Below, piece after piece: positions 1-10,968 of a DNA stretch of 64,000 bases. Every line of letters starts with the position of its first letter. Positions within the stretch are counted from its first letter, which is position 1. The position numbers and the translations under genes were made by a program. The stretch lies in assembly GCA_037176725.1 (NCBI GenBank), contig JAZBRS010000011.1, positions 3,286,001 through 3,350,000 on the forward strand, in the 5' to 3' direction. This stretch comes from Posidonia oceanica. Its lineage: Eukaryota > Streptophyta > Magnoliopsida > Alismatales > Posidoniaceae. The notes under the pieces are model-generated. The model was not told where the DNA came from, did no database searches, and worked only from the letters and a program-made list of their open reading frames with translations.

Positions 1-1130
1 ACAGGAGTCCTAGGATGAGCTATCGTCGAAGCGACGGAATAACCCGGAAAGAGAGGGGGACCACGGGGAGCTGCCCGGGATAGAGACGCTCAAGTTCCGA
101 CTGAGGACCTCGCACCTACCTGTAACAGGCAAAACAACAAGTTAGAAACCCAGACAAGGACGCAATGCAAATTTTTATGGTGGTATGAATGGCACACAAT
201 GCAGACGCAAGTCCTAATATGCGCTCTCTCACCATGTATGTCCTGAGTAGGCTGAATACTTGGACAACCTCACAAAGTTATGGGTTTATTAACTCCAGGT
301 CAGAAAAATAGGTCCCACCTTCCTCTTATCCCAGCCGAAGCTAAGGGTAAAAGAGAGATGAGTGGTGAATTCGTAGGTTATGTCTCCTATGGTAGCAGTA
401 AGCGTGTACCTTTATAAACACCGATGCGACCCCGGACAAGGGGGAATAGACTAGCCGACCGTCCTACGCCGAAGCCATTGAACGAGAGACCAGACCTATC
501 CTTCTCAGACTGGTAGGTGGACTCAGATGAAAAGATGCATGCTTTCTAAAATGTTCATTCATGCAAGAATGCTTTGATGTTTTTTTACTTGCTTTTTATT
601 TAGCCAAAGGGGAAAGGATGCAAGTTTGGCTCTAGTTATGCCTAAATGTTGTTACTTGGCTTTATTTGTTGCTTTTAAATTAAGCCAAGGGGGATGCATA
701 TGTCTCTAATGTCCTAGGCATGGCATATGCAAAGGGGAAAGAAACAGGGAATCATGGCATGCAAACAACATACAACAAGGCAAAAGGCATATGCATGGCA
801 TGTGCGAATGTGTTGTGTGCATGATAGTGAAAAGAAGCATTCATCACATCAAAAGGCATGCTGCAAAATATGTGCAAGTGGTGGCATGGCATAAGTGTGC
901 AAGCAAGCAATCACCACTCAAGAGGCAAGTAAGCATGGCAATAAGCAAGCAACAAAGCATGAATTAAGCATGATAAAGCAAGCAAAGATAGCATAAGCAT
1001 AAATGCAAGCAAAGATGAGGCAAGCATAAGCTTAAATGCAAGCAAAGATAAGGCAAGCATAAGCATAAATGCAAGCAAAGCGCAAAAACCGAGCAAGCGA
1101 GAAAGCCAAACGAAAGCCGAAGTCTGATTA
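1..1130 (-). other. Leader (5' untranslated region) of minus-strand Tat-like element E
   Basis: This is the leader between the primer-binding site and gag of an element read right to left. Its gag would start beyond the left edge. It shares blocks with the leaders at 31968-32841 and 51858-53063: a block around 215-260 (ctctctcaccatgta and tgtcctgagtag), one around 420-530 (cggacaagggg and tccttctcagactg), and AAGCA/GGCA-rich low-complexity sequence from 600 to 1100. On the minus strand a pyrimidine stretch ends in TTACAG followed by GTAGG at about 115-140, a possible splice acceptor. The ORF at 911-1237 is low-complexity translation of the AAGCA-rich stretch, not a gene. Confidence 0.7.
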
Positions 1131-1151
1131 TCCCCAACGGAATCGCCAGCC
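1131..1151 (-). other. Primer-binding site of element E
   Basis: The minus strand reads GGCGATTCCGTTGGGG directly inside the LTR end. It matches the sites at 58890-58909 and 53064-53083 apart from C-to-T differences. Tat/Ogre elements are reported to prime from tRNA-Arg; that identity is family knowledge and was not tested here. Confidence 0.65.
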
Positions 1152-1574
1152 TGTGAATATGCCTGTTGATACCCCATTTTGACAGGTTGAATCAATTGGA
1201 ATCTCTTGGTGGCTTCTGAATCCAAATCTAGGTCCAAATCTACACATTCCTTTTCATCCTTCTCTTCAAAACAAGTCCAAACTTAACCTAGAATCACACC
1301 CCTTTCCCAAACCCAAAAACCATCCAAAAACCATAGGAAAACTCGCCCTTCCTAACTTAGCAAACCCATACCAAAAACCCTTAGAAATTTCAAACCAAAA
1401 CCACTCCCAAAAACCCTAGAAAACCTAGGTAAAACTACCCTTTTTCTACACCTCAAAACCCTTCCAAAACCTTCCAAAATCCAAATCCAAACCCTAGGTC
1501 CAAAACTAGAGACGCTAGGCTACACACTTCCCAATTTTCACCTCTTTTCTAAACCTCTAACTCCATTCATCCAA

Positions 1575-2895
1575 ATTATCCTTTTCTCTCTCTTGGATTA
1601 TTCTTTTCTCTCTCCTCTCTCTCTCCTTCTTATTCTTCTTCTTTTCACTCCCTTCTCTCTCCTTTTCTTGCTTGGCTGTGGACCCACCTTGTGCATCTAT
1701 CTCTTCTGTATTTTATTTATATTTATATTTTATTTTTAGCTTATTCCTTGATTTTCTAATATTTATTTTCCTTCCACTCCTCTCTTTCTTCTTTCTTTCT
1801 CCATTTCTTCCTTTACTTCTTCCTCATCTCTTTCTTTTCCTTCCTTCCATTAAATCTTTGAAAAACCTTTAAAACTCTAAAACAAAGGAAAAACAAATCA
1901 AAATACTAAAAATAAATAATTAAAAACTTAAACAAACAATTAAAAACAAAAATCTAACTAAATCCAACTAAAAAAGGAAACCATGAATGCAATCTAAAAA
2001 ATATAAAACAAACAAAAAGAAAATGCTATAAAATCAAGCAAAAAGCAAAATATAATCAAAACAAACCAAAAGTAAAAACCCTATTAAAAATAATCAAAAA
2101 ACAAATCCTAAGAAGAAAGAAAACAATTAAAAATACTAAGACAACTAATTAAGAAAAAGAAAGACTTAACTAAACAAATCTAAAAGAAACAATTAGAAAA
2201 TTTTAAAACAACTTAAAAACTCAAAAAGAAAAAAGGGGAAAGAACTTAACAAGGAAAACCTAACTAAAAAATATATATATTGAAAGAACTTAACAAACAA
2301 AATCAAAAAATTTAAAGAAGACTTAAGAAAATCCTAAATCAAAAATAAAAAACTCCTCCTAACTAATTAAAAGGCAACCCATTAAAAAAATCCTAACTAA
2401 AAAATCCATCTTAACAAAAAAAGACTTAACAAGAAAAACTTAACTAAAAAACAATTTAAAAACTTAACAAACATTTAAACAAAATCAAAAAACAAATTAA
2501 AAGAAAACTTAAATCAAAGCTAAAACTCTTCTTAATTAACTAATTAAAAAACAATCTTATAAAAACCAAACTAAAATCCTAGCTTAAGCACAACTACTTT
2601 AAAAACATTTTCAAATCTTTTTTCTATTTTTATTTTTATTTCTATTTTAATTTTCATCTTCTTCTTCTTCCTTTCATTTTCTTCCTTTCTTCTTCTTTCT
2701 TTTTCAAGTTCCTTTTTCTTTCTTTTAGTCCAGCCCACCAGCCCTTCCCTCCTACCTTCTTTCCTTTCTTTCTTTTATTTTTTTCTTTCTTCTGCCCGTG
2801 CAGGCCCGGCCCACAGCACTTCTTCTTCCTCCACCCTTCTTCCTTTCTTCTTCCTTCATCTTCTTCTTCTTCCCGCGAACCTTCCCTCTCCATTT
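1575..2895 (+). repeat. Pyrimidine tracts flanking an AT-rich stretch in the solo LTR
   Basis: TCTCTC and TTCTTC-rich tracts at 1580-1860 and 2640-2890 flank about 800 bp of A-rich sequence with AACTAA and AAAATC motifs. The same arrangement, as reverse complement, occurs at 36640-37800 and 57110-58270, so it is a conserved part of this LTR family, probably of U3. ORFs here encode only low-complexity protein. Confidence 0.7.
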
Positions 2896-4290
2896 GAATC
2901 CAAAATCTCCCTCTCAGTCATTTCCACCTACAGATCACCCTCCTCCTCTCTCGTCTCTCAGCGGATCTTCCGGGGGGCATTAATTGCCCGTCTCCTCGCC
3001 GACCGCTCGTCTCCATCAGCAGCAGCGCGCACCGGTGGGAATCCAAAATCCCAAGTGCGCCCAGCCTCCAGCAGCCCTGTTAAAACCTCACCTCCACTCC
3101 TCCTTCACCACCTTTTTTTTCATCGTCCAGAGAGAGGGCATCCAGAGCACCTGAGAGCCTCCATTCTCCTCCTCTGCCTTGCAAAAATTCAGACCCTTTC
3201 CTCCTCTTCCATCCCACTGAAACCAGCACTTGTTCCAGACCACAAACCACTCCCAATTCCTCCCCCAATCTCACCCAGAACCCTAGCATCACAACCCTTC
3301 CATTCCACAGCCAAAGCCACCCCAGAATCACCCCCGGACACCCAAAATCCTCAGCAGAACCCAACACCTCCACCTTCCAAAATTCCCGACACCATTGACC
3401 ACCTAATCATCCCAAACTCCACCCAAATACTCGCCTGATCATCACCTCCCTAAAACACTAGAGCCCCAGCCTTAACCCTCACCACAGCTGGAATCCCCCA
3501 CAGCAAACACCAGCAACACTTCCTGCTAGAAAATCCGATCAACTGCCATCTCCTTCTCCAGCCCTCCACCAGCCCTTCCTAACATCCAGAACCCTTCACC
3601 CGTCATCTAGGAGTACACCGCCGACCTCCACTTGAACCAGAGGGCAGCACACAGTCACCCCCACCTCAGGCGATCTTGGCTGAACCCAAAACTGCCTCTT
3701 CTTCCGCCGGCCTTCGAAGCTCCATTCCAAGCATTCAGGAAGCTCCGGGGGACCACACTGAATCGTTCCAGACGTCCGCAAGCCACCAGCGATGTCTCCA
3801 GTAGCCGGACGGACCTCGCCGCCATCTTCTGAAATAGCCTACGTCGGGGGGACTTCTCAGCCAGCGGAACAGGTACCCTTCTTCTTCGGTAGCCTAATTC
3901 TCTCCCCCTCTTGCTTTTCCACCCCTCAGATAAGGGTTCTATTCCCTCTCTCGCCGGGTCAATGCCACCGTCTCTCCGTCTTCTCCGGTGAGCTCAAAGC
4001 TCGCCTCGTCGCTCCGGCATGCAGAAAGCACTTCTGATCGTCGTCCGATGTCCGCACGAGCTCCAGGAGCGCGCCCTTGTCCTCCGATCTCGCTGGCATC
4101 GTGCCGATCGTCCGGGCTGCCTCCGAACAGTTCTGCAGGCTCCGTCGTCTTCTCCGACCGTCCTCAAGCCAAGTCACGAGCCGCCGATGCTGCACCGACC
4201 TCCGCACAGCTCCAGAGCACGATGCCCGCCGCTCAGCACCTCTCCAGCAGCCCCTTTTCCTCTTCTCCAGCCGCTGGTAGCAACTGCTAT
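2896..4290 (+). other. GC-rich central section of the solo LTR
   Basis: This section is matched by 35240-36640 and 55710-57110 on the opposite strand. It has open stretches in several frames (for example 3055-3438 and 3988-4557), but these are proline/serine-rich, differ between copies and lack any recognisable domain. It may be transcribed untranslated sequence. A donor-like acaGGTACC at about 3868-3876 has counterparts in the other LTRs. Confidence 0.5.
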
Positions 4291-4429
4291 AGTGCCATTT
4301 TCTCTGCGTTTTTACTGTGCACTTATTTTCCTCTACTATGCTTATTTTGCCATGTATTGCATTTCTGCCTCATGCTTTTATTTTATTACTTTCCAGTCCT
4401 GCCATCGTTTAAGAATCATTTAAGTTTGA

Positions 4430-5460
4430 ATTTAAATCATATGAAATTGCATGAAAAACCTAAAAAACTGTCTAATTGCATGTTAGTCCTCCTGCTGTAT
4501 ATTTCTTTAAGTTTTATTTTAGTTCAAGCCCTGCATGTATTTTTATTTTCTTTTTAGTCCTCTGCAGTTACAGTTTATTTACTTTTCTTTATTTTCAGCC
4601 CAGCTATTTATTTTATTTACATTCCAGTCCATTTTCAGTTCATTTAAATTTCTGTGCATTTACTTTCTAGTCCTGTTGTTCATTTTATTTACTTATTAGT
4701 CCTGCAGTAGTTCAAATAAGTTTTATGCTCTTTATTTTCCAGTCCAACATCTTTTTATTTTTGCGTTTCAGTCCTTTGGTTGTTAATCTCATTTAATACT
4801 CTGATTTTACCTTAGTAAATTGCATTTTAGTCCTGTCTTTTACTTTATTTGCGTTTTGGTCCTCTGATCTGTTGATAAATCATTTTATTTTCTTACTTTC
4901 TTACTGCATTGCATTTTCATCCCTTGTTTTCTGATTTTTGCACATAGGTCCTTCATTTGCATGCACAGCATCTGTTTTTCAGCATTTTTTCTTATAAAAT
5001 TGCATTTTAGACCCTGCATGTTTCAAAATTGTACATAGGTCCTCTGCATGTTTACAAAACTCATTTAAATGTATATTTTTGCTTATAAAATTGCATTCTA
5101 GCTCCTGCATGTTTCAAAATCACACTTAGGTCCACTGTTTGCATTCACAGCATCTTTTAAAACCACATTTTTCCTTATGAAATTGCATTTTGGCCCCTGC
5201 ATATTTCAAAATTGCATATAAGTCCTTCACATGTTTGTAAAACTCATTTAAATGCATGTTTTCCTTATTAAATTGCATTTCAAACCCTGCATTTTGTTAA
5301 ATTGCATTCAGACCCTCAAGTTTTCAAAAACCTTGCATATAAGCCCCTAACTTTTCAAAATCCTTGCACTTAGGTCCTTAACTTTTTCAAAAATTGCACA
5401 TAGGTCCTTAAGTTTTCTGAAAAGTCATTCTTAAGTCCTTTTTGCATTTTTTTGCATGCA
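4430..5460 (+). repeat. Degenerate tandem repeats of 40-55 bp in the solo LTR
   Basis: Units combine a TTGCATTTTAG core with CCTGCATG and TTTCAAAA, with phrases such as aggtcctt recurring. They are diverged and vary in length. Reverse-complement equivalents are at 34480-35060 and 54706-55270 (AATGCAATTT core). Position in the LTR is conserved. No coding capacity is seen. Confidence 0.75.
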
Positions 5461-5723
5461 TTGCAACCATGCATATCTGCATTTGGCATCTTTGCACACA
5501 CTTAAGCATTCCTAGCTCCCATTTACGTGGGAGGACCTGTTTTGCACACCTTTAGGACCTCCTTTACACCTAGATCCATTCTTCTCCCCTGTTCTGGCCC
5601 TTCTGCCTTGAAGCTGGGACATCTTCTGATCGGGCCGCCGGATCTTCTCAACCAAGCTACCTGGACAACCCTGGTGGAGCGCACTTCAATGCAAATCAAG
5701 CATTTCTCAGATCAGGCTTCAGA

Positions 5724-5740
5724 TCTCCAAGGTAAGTCCT
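5724..5740 (+). promoter_or_regulatory. Candidate 5' splice site in the solo LTR
   Basis: The sequence CTCCAAG/GTAAGTCC is a strong plant donor in the sense direction. It is conserved at 54411-54427 (minus strand). In the LTR at 32847-38196 the first intron base is changed (GT to AT, plus position 34190). Its place, downstream of the repeats and upstream of U5, suggests a 5'-untranslated-region intron running into the leader. Confidence 0.5.
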
Positions 5741-6189
5741 TCTGAACCCCTGCATAACATTCATTTGCACATCATTTGCATGGCATGCATTGTTTTTGCT
5801 TTCTGTTTCCTCGAACATGTAGATTAGGACTCCCTCTTCTTATCTATCAACTCTGCCTCCTCTTTTCGCGTACTCTTGGCATCTTTAGGTTGTGTTTCCC
5901 CTAAATTTACTACTAATTGCGACTTTCTTCCCCCTTTTCCATGATCTGATCGCATCGTGAGCTTTTGGCAACGTGCGAGACATATCGTGGGACACTTTGG
6001 TGGGAAATGGTCACAGAACAGTGGTGATCCCTCCACTTGCTTCCTTTCCCCTTTGTAGGTCTTCACACCTTTATTGCATGCTCCTTAAGCGGCGCTTGTC
6101 CTTACACTTGCACCGTTTGCCTCCCCTTTACTTGATTTGCTCTTCTCCTTTGCATCTGCATCTGCATGGCTTTATCGAAGTTTTATTTC

Positions 6190-6495
6190 GCTTGCTTTGG
6201 CACCGTTTTGCGTGCCCGCTTCGCTTTTAGCACCATTTGGCGTGCCTGCTTTGTTTTCTCGCACTGTTTTGCATGCTGGCTTTGTTTTCTCGCACCGTTT
6301 TGCATGCTGACTTTGTTTCTTGCACTGTTTTGCGTGTCCGCTTTGTTTCTTGCACAGTTTTACGTGCCTACTTTGCTTTTCACGCCGTTTGTTGTGCCTG
6401 CTTTGTTTTTCGCACCGTTTTGCGTGCTGGCCTTGTTTTTCACACCATTTCGCGTGCGGCTTCTGTTTCTCGCATCGTTTTGCGTGTTTCATGCT
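6190..6495 (+). repeat. 31-bp tandem repeats near the end of the solo LTR
   Basis: About nine diverged units of about 31 bp with cores gcaccgttttgcg and ctttgttt. Related arrays sit at 33565-33700 and 53785-53925 on the minus strand. The period is not a multiple of three, so each frame shows cysteine/phenylalanine-rich translations that are artefacts. Confidence 0.8.
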
Positions 6496-6769
6496 GTTTT
6501 CTCTTGCATGTCGCCTGCATTGCTTGGTTTTACCGAAGTTTTGCTTTTTCGCCTGCATTTGCATATAAGACAGTGATGCTTACTGTCTGGAGTTCTCACG
6601 AGCTAGGTTTTGCCCGGTTTGGAACACAGACAGCATTGCTGAGTGCTTAGACTGCACGTTTACTTCCTTGCATTGCATTCCATCACTTAGAGCACACCTT
6701 TGAGCATTCAGATAGGCATTCATTGGCACTTAGGCATTCAAATCTGCATTTCCCTACGTATGTGAGTGT

Positions 6770-6850
6770 AAGCCTAGAAAGACCGTTTCTCGGGCGTGTT
6801 GGGAGTGCCTAACACCTTCCCCACACGTAACAAGAGTCCTTGCCCAATCT
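6770..6850 (+). repeat. Conserved block near the LTR 3' end
   Basis: The block contains AAAGACCG, TGCCTAACACCTTCCCC and GAGTCCTTGCCC. Its reverse complement recurs at about 7430-7475 joined to 16563-16600, and at 22490-22560, 33190-33270, 53420-53500 and 59240-59310, in LTRs that otherwise differ strongly. Confidence 0.7.
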
Positions 6851-7189
6851 TTTGGCCCGTAATGACCATATTGCCCTTATCCTAGGCATGAGTCATATCA
6901 TTTGCATTCATTTGCATTTGTTTTCCTTTGCATTGCATTCTTTGCTTGGTTTTGCGTGTTAATTCACGCATTTCCCCGATTTTCCTTGTCTCCCGATAAT
7001 AGACACGGTGGCGACTTTGAATTGTCTTATCTTCTTCTTTTCTTATCTTTTCTCCTCTGTTTTAAGTGTTTTCGAGTTGAGCCTTCCTCCTCGGACATAG
7101 CCGCTTATAGTGAACCTGATTCCGATTGGTGCACGCAAGCTTTCGGCAATGTGCATGGACGATCTGAACACCGAGATTACTACAATGCC

Positions 7190-7475
7190 TTTTCTCTTTT
7201 TAGGTTCGGACCAGAGAGGGTCCGAAAGAGAGAGGTCTTCATGGATGGGAGCGACACGAAGAGGGAAAACAAAAGGATAAGGAAAAGGGAGTCGCCACCT
7301 AGTCTATTGTCGGAAGATGAGGAAAACTGAGGAAAGCATGAAAATATGCAAAGGATGCAATGCCATGCTGAAATAAATGACTCGTGCCAATGGATGCAGA
7401 CACAATGGTCATTGCGGGCCTAGAGAAAGGGTAAGGGCTCCTGTTACGCATGGGGAAGGTATTAGGCACCCCCAT
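7190..7475 (-). repeat. LTR E, second fragment
   Basis: It continues LTR E after the solo LTR. It carries gagtcgccacctagtc, a purine-rich stretch and the conserved ggaaggtattaggcaccc block. The same order occurs just inside the LTR ends at 22162, 32847, 53084 and 58910. The Tekay element cuts the conserved block. Confidence 0.75.
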
Positions 7476-9612
7476 TGTAATATCCTGATTTTCCATAATA
7501 TAATTTGAGTTAATTATTTTAGAAAATTATTCCCTGTTGTTGTTGTGTGTTGGTGGTTGTGTGTCTCCGGTGGTTCTGTTTTTGGCTCCTCAGAGTTGTT
7601 CGGTGTGGCCGAGAGAAAGAAAGGGCTTGATTGAAAGGAAGTTAGGGGCTCGTTTGAGGTTTGTGGAGAGAGAGGGAGGGAAATGTAATTTTCAACCTTC
7701 TTTCCTCTCCCACCGCACGTGCCCTTTCCTTCTCTTCTTTCTTCCCTTCTTTCTTTTCCTCATTTTTCTTCCACCACCACCGACGACTGCTACTGCCCTA
7801 GGGGATCACCGGCGGTCAGAGGAGGAAGATGTGGAGCGGCCGGTGCTGGAGGAGGTGCGGTGGCAAGCCAGAGAGAGGAGGGTGGTGCTCGTCGGCCGGA
7901 GGAGGCGGAGTTCGTCGGCCGGCCGAGGTTGGGGCGGAGTTGGTGTGTGTCCTCCCCCTCGTTTCCTTTCTTAAATTCTTGCCTAAATGCTTTGAATGCA
8001 TGTGATCTAGCTATGCCATGAATATTGTAGGATTTTATTTGGGTTTTGAATGGTTTTTGATAGAAATGTGGATTGAATGGAAATAGGTTTTATTTGAGCT
8101 TCTGAGCTTTGCGATTTAATATCTTGTTGTATGATGCATGGAATGGTTTGATTTTTGTGCTCATGTGTAGAGCACTCGTGATGCTTTGATTCTAGTATTT
8201 ATTCATGGTTTGTCGATTTTTGTGGTGGAACCGGTTTTGATTCCAAGTTCGGGCAATTTGTTTTGGGTTCTGTTTTTGTTTTCTGAAATTGCCTAGAACG
8301 GAGTGCCGTTTTTGGAACAGAGTGTCGTTTTCTCCAGATCTGAGGCGCCGCTTTTGGGCAGAGCACTGTTTCCTGTAGCAAAATGGAGCATCAGGTCCAA
8401 AACGGAGTGCCGTTTTCTCCTGACATGGAGCACCGTTTTTGGGCGGAGCGCCGTTTTCTGTAGCAAAACGAAGCGCCGGTTTAAAACAGAGCACCGTTTC
8501 AGTGTAGAATTGTAAGCTTTTGCTTCTAATCCGGCACTCTAGTGAATTTCAATGTGCCGAATCAGAGGGTGATTGCTTTCTAAGGAAATGGCTTTGAAAT
8601 TTGTTTTGCTATGAATTATGGTGCTTTTTGGTGTTTTATGGATGTGTGAGATTTGTGGATTATGAGAAATGATTTTCAAAGGGTTTCCAAATGATTTTGG
8701 AAAAGAAATGCATGTTTGTGAAAAGAGTTTGGAATGGTTTCCGTGGTTTTGAAGGACCAAGAGACTGAAGCTTCTGACTGGTAACTAGGGGTGTTTGAAT
8801 ACACTCTATGGTTCGAGAGTTAGATAGCCTAGGGTGAGGTTAGCGGTATAGTAGGACCCGTTGAAACAGATGGTCTACCCTCTGTGCCGGTGCTGGCTAG
8901 GGCGGGGGTTGGAGTCCCTAGACGCTTGGGCACCAAAGGGGCGCCAGAGTGCGTAACCCCGTGTTGATATGATGTTGATCATGGAAATGATCATGATATA
9001 AATTGAGGGCTGAGTTCCCGGGGTGGATTGTTCTCCCACACGGGGTAGTCTTCCGTGGCATTGCAGCCAAGAGATGCGTGTGTCATCTGCAACTACTTGT
9101 GGCTAGTGTCGTTCACCTGTGGCCAAGGTGTTCGATTAGATTTGGAATCGATGTGTGTGTGAATGTGGATTTGAGATGGATTTGTGATGGATTTGAGAAT
9201 GCATATGTTTATAGAAAATGTGGATAGCTTTATAAAAGCATTTGGTTTCATAAATAGCATGTTACAATGATTTGTTGGCTTTTGGTTTATCAATTGAATG
9301 TTATGCTTTTAAATAGCATGGATTGCCGTGGTTTGTAATGGCTTTGGATTTTATAATGCTTTAGTTAATATTTCTGCTTCTGTTTGTCGTGGTTTTGGGT
9401 GGCACGTACTGGATGACTTAGATGTCACTCATGCGTGTTTTGTTTGGTTTTCAGGTGCAGGGTCGAGGTACAGTGGGAATCTTGGGAGTTTTGTAATAAT
9501 TTTGTAATAGTTTTGTAAAATTTTAAATTTATTCTCAAATGTAATTAATTGTTTATCTCTTTTAAATTTATTTGGGTAGTTGATGCTATTTTGGTCGCGC
9601 CAGGGCGTGACA
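7476..9612 (+). repeat. 5' LTR of the Tekay element
   Basis: It starts TGTAATATCCTG and ends GGGCGTGACA. It lacks 39 bp present in the 3' LTR about 180 bp before the end. It contains a cluster of AACGG...CCGTT palindromes at 8295-8500. ORFs inside it are not genes. Confidence 0.95.
8295..8500 (+). repeat. Cluster of short imperfect palindromes in the Tekay 5' LTR
   Basis: About nine copies of a unit near AAACGGAGYGCCGTTT occur within 200 bp. The arms AACGG and CCGTT enclose four bases. Copies alternate with ggcgcc- and tgtagcaaa-type spacers. The 3' LTR has the same cluster at 15205-15420 with many transitions, more than in the flanking LTR sequence. Confidence 0.75.
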
Positions 9613-9617
9613 AGGAG

Positions 9618-9630
9618 TGGTATCAGAGCC
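9618..9630 (+). other. Primer-binding site of the Tekay element
   Basis: TGGTATCAGAGCC begins five bases after the LTR end. It is the usual primer-binding sequence of plant LTR elements that use initiator tRNA-Met. Confidence 0.93.
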
Positions 9631-9749
9631 TAAGTTCACTTAGTGCACCAGCTTAGTAGTGTCCTGTCTAGTGGCTCCGTAGGATTGTACCGTTTGTGTT
9701 TTTGCACCTGATCGTTTGTTTTGTGTCTTGGTTTTGTGGCTATAGCTAG

Positions 9750-10877
9750 ATGGCACCCAAGGGTAGAGGCATGGAGAAGGTTTCGGCATCCAGTTCTGGC
9801 TTAGAGGATGAGGGTGGTTGGAAGGGAGTTCGGCAAGAGTTGGGGGAAATGGTGTGGGGACTCGTGCAATCACTTGGAAAGAGCAGTTCTAGTGAGTCCA
9901 AGGGTGACCCGTGGATTTCCCAGTTCTGTAAGCTTGGTGCGCCGAACTTCGATGGTAAGGGCAAGCCAGAGGATGCAGAGTCTTGGCTTTCTGAGGTTGA
10001 GAAGATTCTGGAGAGTCTGGAGTGTCCGGAGGAGAAGTGGATTCGTCTGGCAACCTTCCAGTTTAAGAGTGAAGCCAGCCAGTGGTGCAAGTCTACGTGC
10101 CGTCTCAAGTTTCCTGATACAGATCTACTAGCTATACCCTGGGAGGAGTTTCGGGAGGTGTTCTATGAGCGGTATTTCACCGAGTATGAGCGGGATCGCT
10201 TGGATAGGGACTTCCGGAATTTGAAGCAGGGGAGCATGTCTATGGCGGAGTACAAGGCAGCTTTCACGCAGCTGGAGCAGTTTGCTCAAGTGTTTGACTC
10301 GGAAAGGCGCCGAGCAAAGAAGTTTGTGGAAGGTTTGGTGCCAGCGCTTCGATCAAGGGTTTTGGGTTTCAGATGCCCGACTTTGGCTGATGCTGTGGAG
10401 CTCGCGGCCAGGTATGAAGACGACCGCAAGCTATTTCTGGAAGAACACCCCAAGGGAAAGGGGAAGTCGTCCTCTCAACGGCCTTACGTTTCTAGAGGGC
10501 CGAGCTCTGGTAGTTCTGGGAGCTCTGGGAAGAAGAGGAAGGAGTGCTTAGATTCTGTTGCTGAGGAAGGGCGCAGTTCTTTCGGAAGAGGGAGTTCTGG
10601 ATATAGCCAGACAGGCTCGAGTGGAGGTCCAAGAACCTGTTCCAAGTGTGGAAAGCCAGGACATATGGTTATGTTTTGCAACAGTAAACCGCAGAACCCA
10701 AGCCCCGTGAGATGCTACAATTGTGGGAAGACTGGGCATATTCAGCGGAGCTGTCTTGAACCTCAAAAGCCTGCTGGAGATGCACCTCGTCAACCGACCA
10801 GGGGACGAGTGTTTTCCATAGCCGCTCCTGATGCTGGACCCTCGGGAGATGTCGTTGAGGGTAAGGAGCGAGAGTGA
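9750..10877 (+). CDS. gag: Gag polyprotein of the Tekay element
   Basis: Gag packages the element RNA into cytoplasmic particles. The 375-residue frame starts at an ATG 120 bp after the primer-binding site. It has a retrotransposon gag core (about residues 70-230, with the W...F...FYERY pattern), a basic Ser/Gly-rich linker, and two CCHC zinc knuckles (C-x2-C-x4-H-x4-C) at about residues 297-310 and 322-335. No break is seen within it. The last five residues and the stop lie inside a probable intron (10861-10968). If that intron is removed the frame runs on into protease, so unspliced RNA would give Gag and spliced RNA Gag-Pol. Length is normal for the clade. Confidence 0.92.
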   Translation: MAPKGRGMEKVSASSSGLEDEGGWKGVRQELGEMVWGLVQSLGKSSSSESKGDPWISQFCKLGAPNFDGKGKPEDAESWLSEVEKILESLECPEEKWIRLATFQFKSEASQWCKSTCRLKFPDTDLLAIPWEEFREVFYERYFTEYERDRLDRDFRNLKQGSMSMAEYKAAFTQLEQFAQVFDSERRRAKKFVEGLVPALRSRVLGFRCPTLADAVELAARYEDDRKLFLEEHPKGKGKSSSQRPYVSRGPSSGSSGSSGKKRKECLDSVAEEGRSSFGRGSSGYSQTGSSGGPRTCSKCGKPGHMVMFCNSKPQNPSPVRCYNCGKTGHIQRSCLEPQKPAGDAPRQPTRGRVFSIAAPDAGPSGDVVEGKERE

Positions 10878-10968
10878 ATTGTATTGTGGATGTCTGTGTC
10901 ATAATGTGTATCCAGTACTTTTCCCTATTAATGTATGTATGGTTTGTTGTTGTGTTGTGCTTGACCAG
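10861..10968 (+). other. Probable spliceosomal intron between gag and protease
   Basis: The donor is TTGAGG/GTAAGG at 10860/10861. The acceptor is a T-rich stretch ending TTGACCAG at 10968. A TATTAAT branch-point-like motif lies about 38 bases upstream of the acceptor. The length, 108 bp, is a multiple of three, and the segment holds the gag stop and further in-frame stops. Removal keeps gag and protease in one frame exactly where this family normally has uninterrupted Gag-Pol sequence. Splicing itself is inferred. Confidence 0.65.

Larger units (their letters stand above)
1164..7184 (+). mobile_element. Solo LTR (about 6.0 kb) of the Ogre-like family
   Basis: It starts TGTTGATACCCC and ends GAGATTACTACA, with ATGCC on both sides (1159-1163 and 7185-7189). 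It is the reverse-strand relative of the LTRs at 32847-38196 and 53084-58653. Similarity runs end to end: the opening block with ggcttctgaatcc, two pyrimidine tracts around an AT-rich stretch, a GC-rich middle, TTGCATTT-type repeats, a splice donor, 31-bp repeats, and a conserved block near the end. No internal region accompanies it, so it most likely arose by recombination between the two LTRs of a complete element. ORFs inside it are not credible genes. Confidence 0.88.

Noticed and set aside
1290..1500. Telomere-like aaaccctag sequence
   Set aside because: The units are irregular and form a conserved part of the LTR start, matched at 37850-38060 and 58320-58530.
7537..7974. 145-codon ORF in the Tekay 5' LTR, matched at 14448-14843
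   Set aside because: It is present in both LTRs with frame differences, has no domain and includes the pyrimidine-rich LTR segment.
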